A DNA stretch of 64,000 nucleotides from assembly GCF_035222275.1 (NCBI RefSeq), contig NC_085883.1, forward strand, positions 3,596,001 through 3,660,000. Direction: 5' to 3'. Positions within the stretch are counted from its first letter, which is position 1. Every line of letters begins with the position of its first letter. Below, in pieces: positions 10,680 to 21,052 of this stretch. Made by a program: the position numbers and the translations under genes. The notes under the pieces were generated by a model, which was not told the origin of the DNA, did no database searches, and worked only from the letters and a program-made list of their open reading frames with translations. Origin of the DNA: Podospora bellae-mahoneyi (lineage: Eukaryota; Ascomycota; Sordariomycetes; Sordariales; Podosporaceae).

Positions 10680-13184
10680 ATGCGTTTCCCGTCGCTCTTG
10701 ACGCTTTCCGTCCTCTTCCTTGGGGCAACGGCCTTGCCCCTGAATGACGCTGACGCTGACGCTGACGCTCTCGACGCCGAGATTCATGAGCTGCTCAAGC
10801 GTGAAACGGCCGAGAAGAGCAACTGCCAGTTCAAGAGCCGACATGGACCGGGACCCAAGCCGCCACTGCCGCCACTGCCTCCGACTCCTCCGGTGACCTG
10901 CGATGACTTTTGGTTGGCGAGAATTGACCACGAAGGCGTGGCCCCGTATGCCCCAACGGCGGGCTATCAAGTCTGGCGCAATGTGAAGGACTTCGGTGCA
11001 GTTGGTGATGGTATTGCTGATGACACGGCTGCCATCAACGAGGCCATCAGTTCCCAAGGCCGGTGCGGTCCAGGTTGCACTGGCAGCACCATCACTCCTG
11101 GTCTCATCTACTTCCCTCCCGGCACGTATAGGGTGACCGCGCCCATCATCGACTTCTACTACACCCAGCTGATCGGAAATCCGGGATGCCCTCCCGTCAT
11201 CAAGGCTGACTTCAACTTTGTTGGTCGCTGGGTTCTTGATACCAACCCATACCAGGATGGCGGTGTCCTCGCATGGGGCGCCACCAACGTGTTCTGGCGC
11301 CAGGTCGCTCACTTTGTTTTCGACTTGACAGATGTTGCCTTCGACACCGAGATTGCCGCCATTCACTGGCCCAGTTCGCAGGCCACCTCTCTTTCCAACG
11401 TCGAGTTCCGCCTTTCCGAGGCGCCAGGTACCCGTCACCAAGGTCTTTTTATCGAGGAGGGTTCTGGCGGCTATATTGGCGATCTTGTCTTCTACGGTGG
11501 TAACCAGGCCATGATTGTTGGTAACCAGCAATTTACTTTCAAAAACATCGCCATCTACAACGCTCGGACTGCTATCGAGCACTTTTGGTCTTGGGGCTGG
11601 ACTTATGTTGGAATCAGTATCACCAACTGTTCGACAGGATGGGATTTGACTTCAAACAATGGCACCTTTGTCAATGTGGGCACCATCACCATCATTGACA
11701 GCAGCATCACCGACACGCCCATCGGCATCGCCTATGCCTGGCCCAACCCCAACCAGCCCAACGTTGGAAACACGTTGATTCTTGAGAACCTTGACTTGGA
11801 GAATGTTCCTGTGGCCGTCAGAGGCCCCTTTGGCACCGTTCTTCCTGGAACCACTTCCACCACCACCAGCCTTACCATTCCCGCTTGGGGCCGCGGAAAC
11901 AGCTACGACGAGAACAGCGGTCCCGTTTTCTTCCAGGGCACCTTCACTCCACCAACTCGTCCTTCTGCGCTGACAGCCCCCGGAGGAAGATACTTCACCG
12001 CGTCCAAGCCGTACTACGAGGATCAGCCTCTGTCTGCCTTCCTTACTGCTCGCGAATTTGGCGCCAAGGGTGATGGTTCAACCGACGACACCCGGGCTCT
12101 CAACCGTCTGTTTGAGGCAGCCGCGAAGAGAAAAAAGATTGCGTACATCAACGCCGGTATGTACCGCGTGACCCGCACAGTGTTCATCCCACCTGGATCT
12201 CGCATCTTTGGTGACTCTTCTTTCCCTGTCATCCTGTCATCCGGCCGCTACTTTGAGAATCCAACACGTCCCCAGCCAGTGGTACAAGTCGGCAACCGCC
12301 GTGGACCGGGATCTGAAGGCCGCATCCAGTGGTCCAACACCATCGTTTCCACTCGCGGCAAGCAGCCCGGCGCCATCCTGATCGAGTACAACCTCGCCAC
12401 CACCCACGCGGGTCAGTACTCGGGCATGTGGGACGTCCACACCCGCATCGGTGGCTTCGCAGGCTCCGACCTCCAGCTCACCCAGTGCCCCAAGACGCCC
12501 GAGACCCCCATCACCAGCGCCAACCTCGACGTCGACTGCGTGGCCGCCTTCATGTCCATGCACATCACTCGCAACGCGGCGAACCTCTACCAGGAGAACA
12601 ACTGGATCTGGGTCGCCGACCACGACATTGAAGAGCCGGCCAACAACCAGCAGATCACCGTCTACGCCGGCCGCGGCCTCCTCGTCGAGGACACCCGCGG
12701 CCCGCTCTGGCTCGTCGCCTCGAGCGTGGAGCACCACCAGCTGTACGAATACCAGTTCTACAAAGCGTCCACCATCTTTGCCGGCCAGGTCCAGACCGAG
12801 ACGGCCTACTACCAGCCCAACCCCGACGCCCGCCTCCCCTTCGCGCCTGACGCGCGCTACCACGACCCGGAGCTGCTCACCCCCGGTGATTCCGGGTGGG
12901 GCGTCCGGGCGGTCGACACGACCGATCTGTTCATCTACGGCGCGGGCTTGTACAGCTTCTTTGACAACTACGACCTCAACTGCTCGCAGGTGGGGACCGG
13001 GACGAGGTGCCAGCAGAGGATCTTGAGCCTGGAGCGGTCGAGGGCCACGATTTACAACCTCAACACTGTGGGGACGGAGAACATGGTGACGATTGATGGG
13101 TTGGATCAGGCCAGCTATTTGGATAACTTGAATGGGTTCATCAGCAGTGTTGCTTTGGTGGAGACGAGGGATTTGGTGGTTTAG
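10680..13184 (+). CDS. Secreted GH55-family exo-beta-1,3-glucanase
   Basis: Single exon of 834 residues. It starts with a signal peptide (MRFPSLLTLSVLFLGATA), then an Asp/Ala run and a Kex2-type site (LLKRE near residue 40), so it is probably made as a pro-enzyme. A Pro-rich linker follows. Two right-handed beta-helix halves each open with the hallmark of GH55 and pectate-lyase-3 domains: VKDFGAVGDG...DDTAAIN near residue 103 and AREFGAKGDG...DDTRALN near residue 457. GH55 enzymes release glucose or gentiobiose from beta-1,3-glucans of fungal walls, laminarin or callose, and their usual length of 750-850 matches. The likely roles are wall remodelling, autolysis or scavenging. Long antisense open frames across this gene are shadows of its strong GC3 bias. 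Confidence 0.92.
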   Translation: MRFPSLLTLSVLFLGATALPLNDADADADALDAEIHELLKRETAEKSNCQFKSRHGPGPKPPLPPLPPTPPVTCDDFWLARIDHEGVAPYAPTAGYQVWRNVKDFGAVGDGIADDTAAINEAISSQGRCGPGCTGSTITPGLIYFPPGTYRVTAPIIDFYYTQLIGNPGCPPVIKADFNFVGRWVLDTNPYQDGGVLAWGATNVFWRQVAHFVFDLTDVAFDTEIAAIHWPSSQATSLSNVEFRLSEAPGTRHQGLFIEEGSGGYIGDLVFYGGNQAMIVGNQQFTFKNIAIYNARTAIEHFWSWGWTYVGISITNCSTGWDLTSNNGTFVNVGTITIIDSSITDTPIGIAYAWPNPNQPNVGNTLILENLDLENVPVAVRGPFGTVLPGTTSTTTSLTIPAWGRGNSYDENSGPVFFQGTFTPPTRPSALTAPGGRYFTASKPYYEDQPLSAFLTAREFGAKGDGSTDDTRALNRLFEAAAKRKKIAYINAGMYRVTRTVFIPPGSRIFGDSSFPVILSSGRYFENPTRPQPVVQVGNRRGPGSEGRIQWSNTIVSTRGKQPGAILIEYNLATTHAGQYSGMWDVHTRIGGFAGSDLQLTQCPKTPETPITSANLDVDCVAAFMSMHITRNAANLYQENNWIWVADHDIEEPANNQQITVYAGRGLLVEDTRGPLWLVASSVEHHQLYEYQFYKASTIFAGQVQTETAYYQPNPDARLPFAPDARYHDPELLTPGDSGWGVRAVDTTDLFIYGAGLYSFFDNYDLNCSQVGTGTRCQQRILSLERSRATIYNLNTVGTENMVTIDGLDQASYLDNLNGFISSVALVETRDLVV

Positions 13185-13603
13185 GAGTGAGAGAGGAGTT
13201 TTTTTTGATGAAGAAATGACCATGGCTTTTTCTTTTTTTGACTTTTTTGACTTTTTTCATCTATGTATCTGTGATGGATTGTGGGAAGATTCGTTTTGGT
13301 TTGGGATACTTACTTTTTGTGTATAATGAGTACAGGCTTGGTGAACAGGCAAACCGAGCGCTGTGGAAATTGAAAATTCATCGTCTTCCAGAAGTTGTTT
13401 GCCAAGTATTACTACTAGGTACTGGTGTGTTTTTCTTGCCATAACTGGCTGTCATGTCCCTGCTCGACTACTTGGGCTCAGGTGATGGTGTGCAATATCC
13501 ATATCCGTACTCCAGTGGCAATTATACCGGTCTCATCGATATCATACATCAGCTGATATGGTCTCCTTTACACAATACATCATACAACGTAGCTCTTTCC
13601 CTC
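13185..13603. other. Convergent 3' region
   Basis: 419 bases between the GH55 stop and the stop of the DUF3716 gene on the other strand. T-rich runs (13199-13206, 13229-13258) probably belong to the GH55 3' UTR. No coding signal. Confidence 0.55.
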
Positions 13604-14882
13604 TCAACTCTCTCCCGTAGAACTGCTCTCATTCCGCTTACTCACATTCATCGCATCCTTCAGCCCGCCCAAAATGACGCGGTGTATTGCTTGAGTCCTA
13701 GTGTTGAGGTCCTGCTGCATTTCCTGCAGATGTTCATAGGCCTCGATCAGCTTTTCAGGCGTCATGTTGCGGTATCTGTTCTCCCACAGCTGAACCAGGT
13801 TTGTCGTGATCGCCACCGAAGTAGCGAGTGAGGACAGAGCAGGCGATAATGCCGGTGGTTGGCCTTGTGACGGCGGTGCTTGCGTGGTGGGGTTGTTCGT
13901 TTCTAGAATAGTCGCGAAGCGAGGGTGAAGAACAGGTGTTTCGGTACCCTGCACGGCAGCGGCAAAGCTGGGGTGAAGCGGTGGGTTTGCTGCTGTGGCT
14001 GTCGATGCTGGAGGTGGTGGTGATGTTAGATGGGCACTGCCTGCTATCCCTGTTAAAAAGCCAACGTTCGAGATTGTGGGTCACAAACAGATAACATACT
14101 GTTAGTAACTCCGGTACGTAGCGTACACGATGACCCAAGCTTCCCATACCAACAATTGGCACAAGACCCGCCAGTGTATTTCCCGAACTCGGCATCGTTG
14201 ATGACGACACATTCGTTGTAGGGCCCCTTCATCTCGGCGCACCGCTCGCAAGCCTGCTTGCGAGGCAAGACATCGCCACAAGCCTGCATCATGAAAGAGG
14301 GCATGTTTTGGGTTTTTTTGTTGTTCCAACGCAAGCTTACAGCCGGGATTCTTTTCACGGGTTGTCGGCATAGCCAGCGGAAGAACGGAAATGTTCTCAT
14401 CTGTATGGGTCTGTGCTGGGGAAATGTCTTTTCCAACAGGTCGAAACATGCTGGCAGGTGTTAGCAACAGTACTGGAACGAGTAGTCATGGCGGGAGATA
14501 CAATTTACTTACGGAACTGTGTGGGTTGTTCGATGAAAGGTGCCGCAAAGCTTTGGCGCGCATGCATGGAGCCATTGGTGTAGGCGCCAGGGGTTGAGGA
14601 AGACGAGACATTGTGAGCCGAAGTTAAAAGCCTCTTGGATCTTGATGGGAAGTCTCCGTCCTGATCATATTCGGCTTTTCGTTTGGGGTTGTCAGAGAGC
14701 CTGCCCAGCACATGTGAGATGGTGCCGTTGGCTGAATCTGAAAAGTCTTCGATTTTGAGAAGATCATTGTCAATGCTATCATCGGAGGACTCGGACTCGG
14801 AGTCAGAAACACCGTCTGATTCTGATTCTGATTCTGATTCTAATTCTGATTCTGGATAAGACGGTGCTACTGGTGGGGGCAT
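13604..14882 (-). CDS. DUF3716 cysteine-rich fungal protein
   Basis: Three exons (14882-14513, 14450-14100, 14049-13604; introns of 62 and 50 bases) give 388 residues. The N-terminus is very acidic, with Ser-Glu/Ser-Asp repeats. Exon 2 carries a cysteine cluster: MQACGDVLPRKQACERC, then GPYNECVV and GGSCANCWYGKLGSSC. This matches DUF3716, a domain thought from its Cys spacing to bind zinc and found in many copies in filamentous fungi. The C-terminal third is Pro/Gln-rich followed by a helical segment (LVQLWENRYRNMTPEKLIE). The start ATG at 14882 is the first in frame; upstream initiation would need a TTG. The exact acceptor of intron 1 is uncertain, since an alternative 40-base intron leads into a frame that does not reach the DUF3716 block. 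A chromatin or transcription role is conceivable but not shown. Confidence 0.75.
14771..14862 (-). repeat. Ser-Asp/Ser-Glu coding microsatellite
   Basis: Six-base TCTGAT/GACTCGGA-type units encode the acidic Ser-Glu/Asp tract near the N-terminus of the DUF3716 protein. Such tracts are prone to length change and are possible casein kinase II targets. Confidence 0.7.
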
Positions 14883-16120
14883 TTCTTTTGATTGATGGTT
14901 GGGTGTGATGTCCAAAGTAGCACGGCGCTTGAGAGGTCAACTGGGATTCTTAGAAGAGCCTGGTGGAATTTCGGTTCAGCAGCCACGCGCGCCGCGTCTG
15001 AAGAAGTACAAGCACCTGGGAGTAAAGTATCGGATCGACTGGTATTCATAAGATAGCTACCATGAAGCGATGCAGCGTTACACCTTGTGGTTTCTGCATC
15101 AAAAGATCGCCTGGAATCTGGATGTGCATTTCATGAGAATGAGCTCGCGTTGAGAATCTGGTGGGGCAGCGACCACGGTCACCCACACACGTGATAGGCC
15201 AATGGCAGACCTCCAGGGTTAGGGCTATGTAGGTAGTCAGCCACGAGACAGGGCAGCTCAGGATTCCAAGGCATGTTGGTATTCACCTGTTTCTTGTATC
15301 GCTGGTTCCTGCTAGTTGTTGTTGGAATGTTTGTTATGATGTTCGACCGTTCTGGTTGGCCAAGATCAATACGTGTTTTACCCCTGAGAAGCCCATGAAC
15401 AGCTCCACTCCACTTAACCACCATCAACAAGCTGCCTACTACTGAAGGAGGTTGATTGACAGCACAAAAGAGGTCTTGTGAGTATTAGAATAAGAAGTTG
15501 AAGAGTCCAAGAAGATCAATGCATGCTTCCTTGCTAATCTCTTCGTGAATCACCGCACGAAAAGTACTCGACCAGGAATTTACCTCGAGGTAGCCGCTTG
15601 CCCCTGCTTCTACTTCTTTTCAAAGTGTAATACAGCTTAGGGTAGCCTTGTACAATGTTCCAAGACCCCGGCATTTGGGTCACGCGTAATCCATTCGTGC
15701 GGCTCACCGGACATAGTCCCTCAAAGGGGTCCTGTCTAGATTTAATTCGGCCATATGCTCGAATGGCGTTTCTCTCAGAGATCAGCCCTGCCATTTCACC
15801 CCTCGTTTGACGATCAACCGACGAGCAGTCACCGGAATAGAGTGGGGCAGATTGCAGGTAGATTAAAATACAAGGTCTTTGCGGTCTTGGTATTCTCTAT
15901 TTACCCGCACAGAGCAAACAGCAGCATCCGGCATTTCATCGAAGCAATAATAAGCTTTCTATATGCCCGTGCCACAGCGGTCTTGCAGTCCTTGCCTGGA
16001 TCGAGGCCGTCACTGTCATCTGCATGACTACCTTAGGTATATAGACGCTCGGTCTTCCGCCCTTTGAATCTTGCCCCAGGGTTTGTCCCTTCACCGTCAA
16101 CCAAACACAACATATTCAAG
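14883..16120. other. Divergent intergenic region
   Basis: 1.24 kb between the start of the DUF3716 gene (minus) and the small secreted protein gene (plus), so it holds both promoters. Open frames here are short, lack signal peptides and show no family resemblance. Confidence 0.5.
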
Positions 16121-16762
16121 ATGCGGTTCTCACTCGTCCTTCTCGCCCCGATCCTCGGCGCCGTCGCTGCCCCCACCACCGACCTCGACAAGCGAGAGAA
16201 CCTCTGCCACTTGCGCACCCCTCCCCAGCTCTGCACCCCTAACCCAAACACCACCGTCGAAGAGACCGCCATCAGGGCCTACAAGTTCTACCGTGCCTTT
16301 GTCACTGACGGAGACCCGAGGACCATGTTTTCACTGATCGACAATGTGTACAAGGTAACTTATGTCTCTCCCGCCATTTAGCGAGGATGTGCACTGATGG
16401 CTTGCCGCGAACTTCAGCAAAACAGCCCTGGATATCAGTCTGGACCCAACGTGATCTGGCCCCTGTTCTGCAGCGGCCGTCGTATTGGCACTGAGCAGGC
16501 CACGGCCTGGTGTTTCGATGCCAGCACCAACATGAGTTACGCGAGATACAGCGTTACGGACCGGTGGAGGTGGGTTGATGGGTGTGTGCATGAGCATGTG
16601 AGTTTGGCCCTTTCTTGACATGTATCCCACTCCAAACATAAAACTTACCGCTGTTCTAACAACTTGGGAAAACAGTGGGACCAAGGCGAGCGTATCCCGG
16701 CGCAGGAGAAATGCTACCAGCTTCCAGCGGGCATTGTTGGCAAGCCGCTGGCGGAAATTTGA
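16121..16762 (+). CDS. Small secreted protein, possible SnoaL/NTF2-like fold
   Basis: Three exons (16121-16354, 16418-16597, 16676-16762; introns of 63 and 78 bases, both phase 0) give 166 residues. The signal peptide is MRFSLVLLAPILGAVAA and is followed by a Kex2-type site (LDKRE). The mature part has six Cys, with NLCHLR and QLCTP close together, then a segment (AYKFYRAFVTDGDPRTMFSLID...YKQNSPGYQSG) that recalls SnoaL-like/NTF2-like fungal proteins. Such small alpha+beta cone folds bind hydrophobic ligands or act as cyclases/isomerases. The secreted, Cys-containing form suggests an extracellular role. The family call rests on memory of sequence pattern only. Gene model: good donors (GTAACT, GTGAGT), CAG acceptors and no stop in the joined frame. 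Confidence 0.75.
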
Positions 16763-17269
16763 GGCGGTGGTTTGACAGCAAGACTATGCACTCACCTGGT
16801 TACATGTGGATAGAATCGGGTACATAGGTATGAATTGTGATGAATATTCCTTGAAAGAAAGAACCTGGAATACACAGCCAGAGATAATCCCGCTTCTGGT
16901 CTCGCCGGAGTCAGGGTACGAAGCTGTGACTCGAAAGCAGACTGGGGGAGTGTCCGAGTCCCAGTGGTCATGATTTGATGTTTTGTCGCGCTACTTGCCT
17001 GACGTCTATCAAGTAGTGGGTCACGACGAAAAGGCAAATAAAACCCGAAAAATCCATGATGGTACGGTTGCATGCGAACTGTATGCCGATGTTGGCAAAT
17101 CGTTCAGCTCGGCGATCATCGGTTTCCGAGGCTGTGGAGAACATCACACCCTGGGCATGCTTACATATCAAGCGCTATCGGGCACCTATTTGACTTCAAC
17201 ATTCATTCTACAAGGTAGGTACGGTGCCCTGTCTCTTTTCAACCACCACAAGACGACAAACTCTTCAAA
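16763..17269. other. Intergenic, promoter of NAT gene
   Basis: 507 bases between two plus-strand genes: the 3' UTR of the secreted protein and the NAT promoter. No coding signal. Confidence 0.5.
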
Positions 17270-18239
17270 ATGGCCACCTACACTCGCGACCAAATCTCTC
17301 ACTATCTCCAGCACATCGGGTACACGCAAGATGTGAATCAACATTTTGCCGAGGACCCTCTGGGTTTACTCACCAGAATCCAAATTCTACATATGGCCCG
17401 CGTTCCATTTGAAAGCCTCTCGTTGCACTACTCAAAATATCGAACTCTTTCATTGAATCCAGAGGATTTATTCGTCAAGATTGTGAACCGGGGACGGGGC
17501 GGCTACTGTATGGAAGTCAACGCTTTCTTCGCCGCCGTCCTGCGAAGTCTGGGATTCACGCTTTTCAGCACTGGTGGAAGGGTTAGAGGAGATGCAGGAT
17601 ATAAAGGATGGTAAGGGAGCTTGTTATGACTAGCAGTTTCACTTTGAGCTAACCCGAATTCTATCTAGGGATCACATGGTCAACATCGTCACGATTGACA
17701 ACCAGCGATATCTGGTCGATGTTGGCTTTGGCACAAACGGCGCTACACGACCAGTTCCTCTTCAACATGGACACCGATTTTTGACTGTTTTCCCAACGGA
17801 AGGAATGCTCGAGTATCGTGGCATCGATGCCAACACAGATCCAAACCAGAAACTCTGGGTGTACTGTGTCCGGCAAAAGGAAGACGACCCGTGGGGCGAG
17901 ATGTACTGCTTCGGCGAACTCGAGTTTATTCCAGGCGACTTTGAGGTCATGAATATGCGTACATCTTCAGCTCCGCAAAGCTTCTTTGTGCAGAGTGTCA
18001 TGTGCATGAAAACCCGTTTGGACGAGGGGAAACAAGACCCCGTTGGCAAAGTGATTCTGCACAGAGATTACCTCAAGCAGCAGAATGGGAATGAGGCCCC
18101 AATTACGACAAGATTGCTGAGCGAGGCGGACAGAGTTGAGGCGTTGAAGAGATACTTTGACATTTCTCTCACTTTAGAGGAGCAGCAAGGCATTAAGGGG
18201 CTGGCGAGTGAGCTCAAGGACAGGTCCAAGCATGCATGA
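17270..18239 (+). CDS. Arylamine N-acetyltransferase (NAT)
   Basis: Two exons (17270-17610, 17669-18239; 58-base intron) give 303 residues. The catalytic triad is visible: Cys80 in RGRGGYCMEVN, His116 in WDHMVN (the intron falls in the Trp codon just before it) and Asp131 in LVDVGFG. These enzymes transfer an acyl group from acyl-CoA to arylamines or arylhydrazines through a Cys thioester. Fungal NATs detoxify aromatic amines, and in Fusarium a malonyl-CoA-using form helps degrade plant benzoxazolinones. Length and spacing fit the family. It is probably cytosolic, since no signal peptide is seen. The acyl donor cannot be judged by eye. No pathway partner lies next to it. Confidence 0.95.
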
Positions 18240-18619
18240 TAGAACTGCAGAGCGATACCGGAGAAAGCAAAAGCTCGAGATGACGTTGAAACGAGTAGTC
18301 GGAGATTCAATTGATACCGGAAGATGAGCCCCCACAGCCTGCACCACAAGCTGCAGTCCCCCCTCCCCCCCACCCCCCTCAACACCACGCTATTGATTCA
18401 CATAGTGTCTGGGCTCGTTCAACTGCGGGTCAATGCTACCCCGAGCCGTCCCGCCGATGACTTTTTGTTACAATGGTTGCGAGTTTTCCCTCATAAACTG
18501 TATAGCTTTCTCTTCCTTGACTGGAGGCATGTCACAGGATTGATCCGCTTGGATGTACAATGCTACGATTTCTTCATGGTATCAATTCGATGAATACAGG
18601 CACCCCTTCTTTTCCCCAT
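18240..18619. other. Convergent 3' region
   Basis: 380 bases between the stops of the NAT gene and the AA12-like gene. C-rich near 18355-18380. Nothing coding was seen. Confidence 0.5.
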
Positions 18620-20202
18620 TTACACAGCCATCAACCACGTCCCCAGCCCAACAAGCGCGGTCCAACCCAGCACCCTTGTCTCCCACCCAAACACCGTGGA
18701 CGCAGCTGAGTCTCCATTACCATTATTGTTGCCGCTCCCATCCCCGTTTTGTCCGCCTTCTGGCAAGACAAACTTTCCTTCTGAGTTCTCGCCTGTCCTC
18801 TGCAGAACGTAAATCTCGCCCGTAGAGTCGCTCGAAAACCAAATTCTCCCCTTGGAATCAATGGCCAGCCCCACCGGCCTGAAGCACTTGTCTGGGCATT
18901 GCGTGTTGTCCACATTCGTGATGATATCCCTCAGGGCCCCCCTGCTATCAGCCGATGCCACCGGTTCTCCTGTCGCGGCATTGAAGGCGATGCTTGCCAC
19001 CTTGTACCCCACGGGCGAGGACCGGTCAACTGTTATTTGTTACGGTCAGCATACAGACACACGGAGGATATTATGAAGAAAAGACCTACAGCTCCCCCTA
19101 AACGTGATATACCCCGTCTCGCCCCCAGTAGAGAACTTGAGATCAATCGGCGCATAATGCGCCGGAAACGTCAACCTCGGCGCGACATAATCACTCTCGC
19201 ACGTCTCATCCGTCAACGAGCTGTTCTCCTCCACGGCAAACTGCTTCCCCACCCCCAGCCCATCCCCATCCGGGATCTCACTCGGGTCCCAAACCGCGAA
19301 GCAGTGAGGGTAGCCGTAGTTGTTGTTGGCAGAAGCATTAACCTTGACAGTTTCATCAAGATAGCCAAAAAAGTTGAGCTCCTCTCCCGGGTTGTTCTCC
19401 CTGATGTCCTGCCCGTTTCTTGTCACCCCGTCCACGCTGTTTTCCACGGCGTATATCCCGCCCGTCCGGGGGTGTTCTGCCACGCCGACGCTATTCCTCA
19501 ACCCCCAGCCGAGAACGTCACCGTCGGTGTTGAAGTTGTAAGGGCTTTCCGAGTCAGAGCGGTTGGCGATGTCAAAGACTCTAATCTGAGAGAGGCCGGA
19601 CGAGAGGACGGCAGCACGGTCGCGGTTGGCTTCTGCGCTGCCGCGGGAGACGATGAGCTTGCCTTGGACTTTTTCCGAGATGAGGAGGGTGCGGGTGACG
19701 AGGTCGTTGTTGCTCATGTTGGCGACGAGGGTGCGAGGTTGCGAGGTGACGGCACCGCCGCGGGCGTTGTAGGACCAGGCAAGTACGGATTCGGCGGTGG
19801 AGGCGTAGAGGATGTCCCCTTCGTTGGACAGGGCGAGGCCATGGTTGAGCTGTTCGAAGCGTCAGAAGTCTGGTTTTGCAAAGAGGAGATGTGGGATTCA
19901 AAACATACACCCTGGAGCTCAACCAACATGTGGGAGTGGTTGGCGTGGAGGCATGTTCCGCCGTTGTCTGTGAATCTGTGACGACTGATTCCCTTGCCGC
20001 TCTCCACAACAAGCAGAGCACCGGCTTCATCAAACTGGATACTTCGTGGCTTGGTCAACCCGCCGGCGACAAGCTGTGCTTGCCAGCCATTGGCAACAAC
20101 CGGAGCAGGGTTGCGGGGAACGAGAATGTCACCGCAGGTCCCCTGTGCCAGAGCACCCGCAGTGTAGAGACACGCTCCTGTCAAGACGGCTTTCTTCACC
20201 AT
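18620..20202 (-). CDS. GPI-anchored PQQ-type sugar/sorbosone dehydrogenase (AA12-like)
   Basis: Three exons (20202-19909, 19849-19090, 19029-18620; introns of 59 and 60 bases) give 487 residues. The start is the ATG giving the signal peptide MVKKAVLTGACLYTAGALA. The body has beta-propeller segments of glucose/sorbosone dehydrogenases: LTKPRSIQFDEAGALLVVE, LNHGLALS, LGWGLRNSVG, FRGSFDRSSPVGYKV (joined across intron 2) and CFRPVGLAIDSKGRIWFSSD. The fungal pyranose dehydrogenases of family AA12 use PQQ and oxidise sugars such as L-fucose or 2-ketoglucose. Here there is no AA8 cytochrome or CBM1 domain. Instead the C-terminus has a Gly/Asn-rich spacer and a hydrophobic tail (TALVGLGTWLMAV) typical of a GPI signal. 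I infer a cell-surface dehydrogenase, perhaps feeding electrons to copper oxidases or monooxygenases. Confidence 0.88.
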
Positions 20203-21052
20203 GTCGTCTTCTGTATATAGCCTTACCTGATGCTGGCCCAAGAACCAAGATGAAGGAGACAAAAGGCGGGCCCAGATGTTGTTAATATCTACGCAGAATC
20301 CAAGAACCAGGAGCGCGGTAGCGAGAGGAGAACGGAGCGTGGAAGGGAAATCAATGATGCTCTCCTCAGCCTATCCCCAATATGTGACCTGCGGGGAGCA
20401 ACGCAACGCTTCCAGCCCAAAAGCAAGGCTAGTGCTCATCTTGCCTCTACTTCTCAACCCCTCCAAGCATTTGCTTCACAAATAGAAACCAGAAGTGGAT
20501 GATGCGATATGGGGTGGCACGGGAGACATGTGTGTGCCATGCAAATTCCCCGCATAAACCGCTCACAACTTGCCCTGATCAGCCAATCAACCTACACCAT
20601 GATGGTGGGATTGGTTGGAGGGGCAGGACAGAAGCAGAGGATTGCGGGGGAAACTGGACGGACGGCTACGTCCCCCTCAACCACACGCACTCGAGACATC
20701 CAACCTGGGCCAGTCAAGTTTGACTGTCCCATGGATGCAGTGCCGAGAGCCAGAAAGAAACGGCAAGTAAGCAGCATCATGCAGGTTGGCTGTGAGGAGG
20801 GGCGGCTGGGATGTTGGAGAGGGGAAGCTACCTTGTCTTGGCTACCTGCTTCGACAGTATGCGAGGGTGGTGTGCGTCTCGCCTCGATCAAGTCGTGGGT
20901 TCGCGCGGTTTTCTGTGTCAAATAGACCCGTAGACCCAGAGGTGCGTGCATTTGGCATTTTGCGCATTCACCCGGCGATAACGGACCAGGTTGTCCTCCT
21001 ACATCTCAAGCTGAGGTCTATCGTGATACCACAGACTGCCCGGCAGTTCAAG
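20203..21052. promoter_or_regulatory. Divergent promoter region
   Basis: 850 bases shared by the AA12-like gene (minus) and the membrane protein gene (plus). Both neighbours are predicted cell-surface proteins. No confident regulatory motif was read. Confidence 0.5.

Noticed and set aside
10584-11582. 332-codon minus-strand open frame
   Set aside because: Lies antisense to the GH55 gene with no domain; a product of strong GC bias at third positions.
12237-13223. 328-codon minus-strand open frame
   Set aside because: Antisense shadow of the GH55 C-terminal half; Val/Gly/Arg-rich with no family features.
14461-14512. 40-base alternative for intron 1 of the DUF3716 gene
   Set aside because: It leads into a frame that does not reach the DUF3716 cysteines; the 62-base version does.
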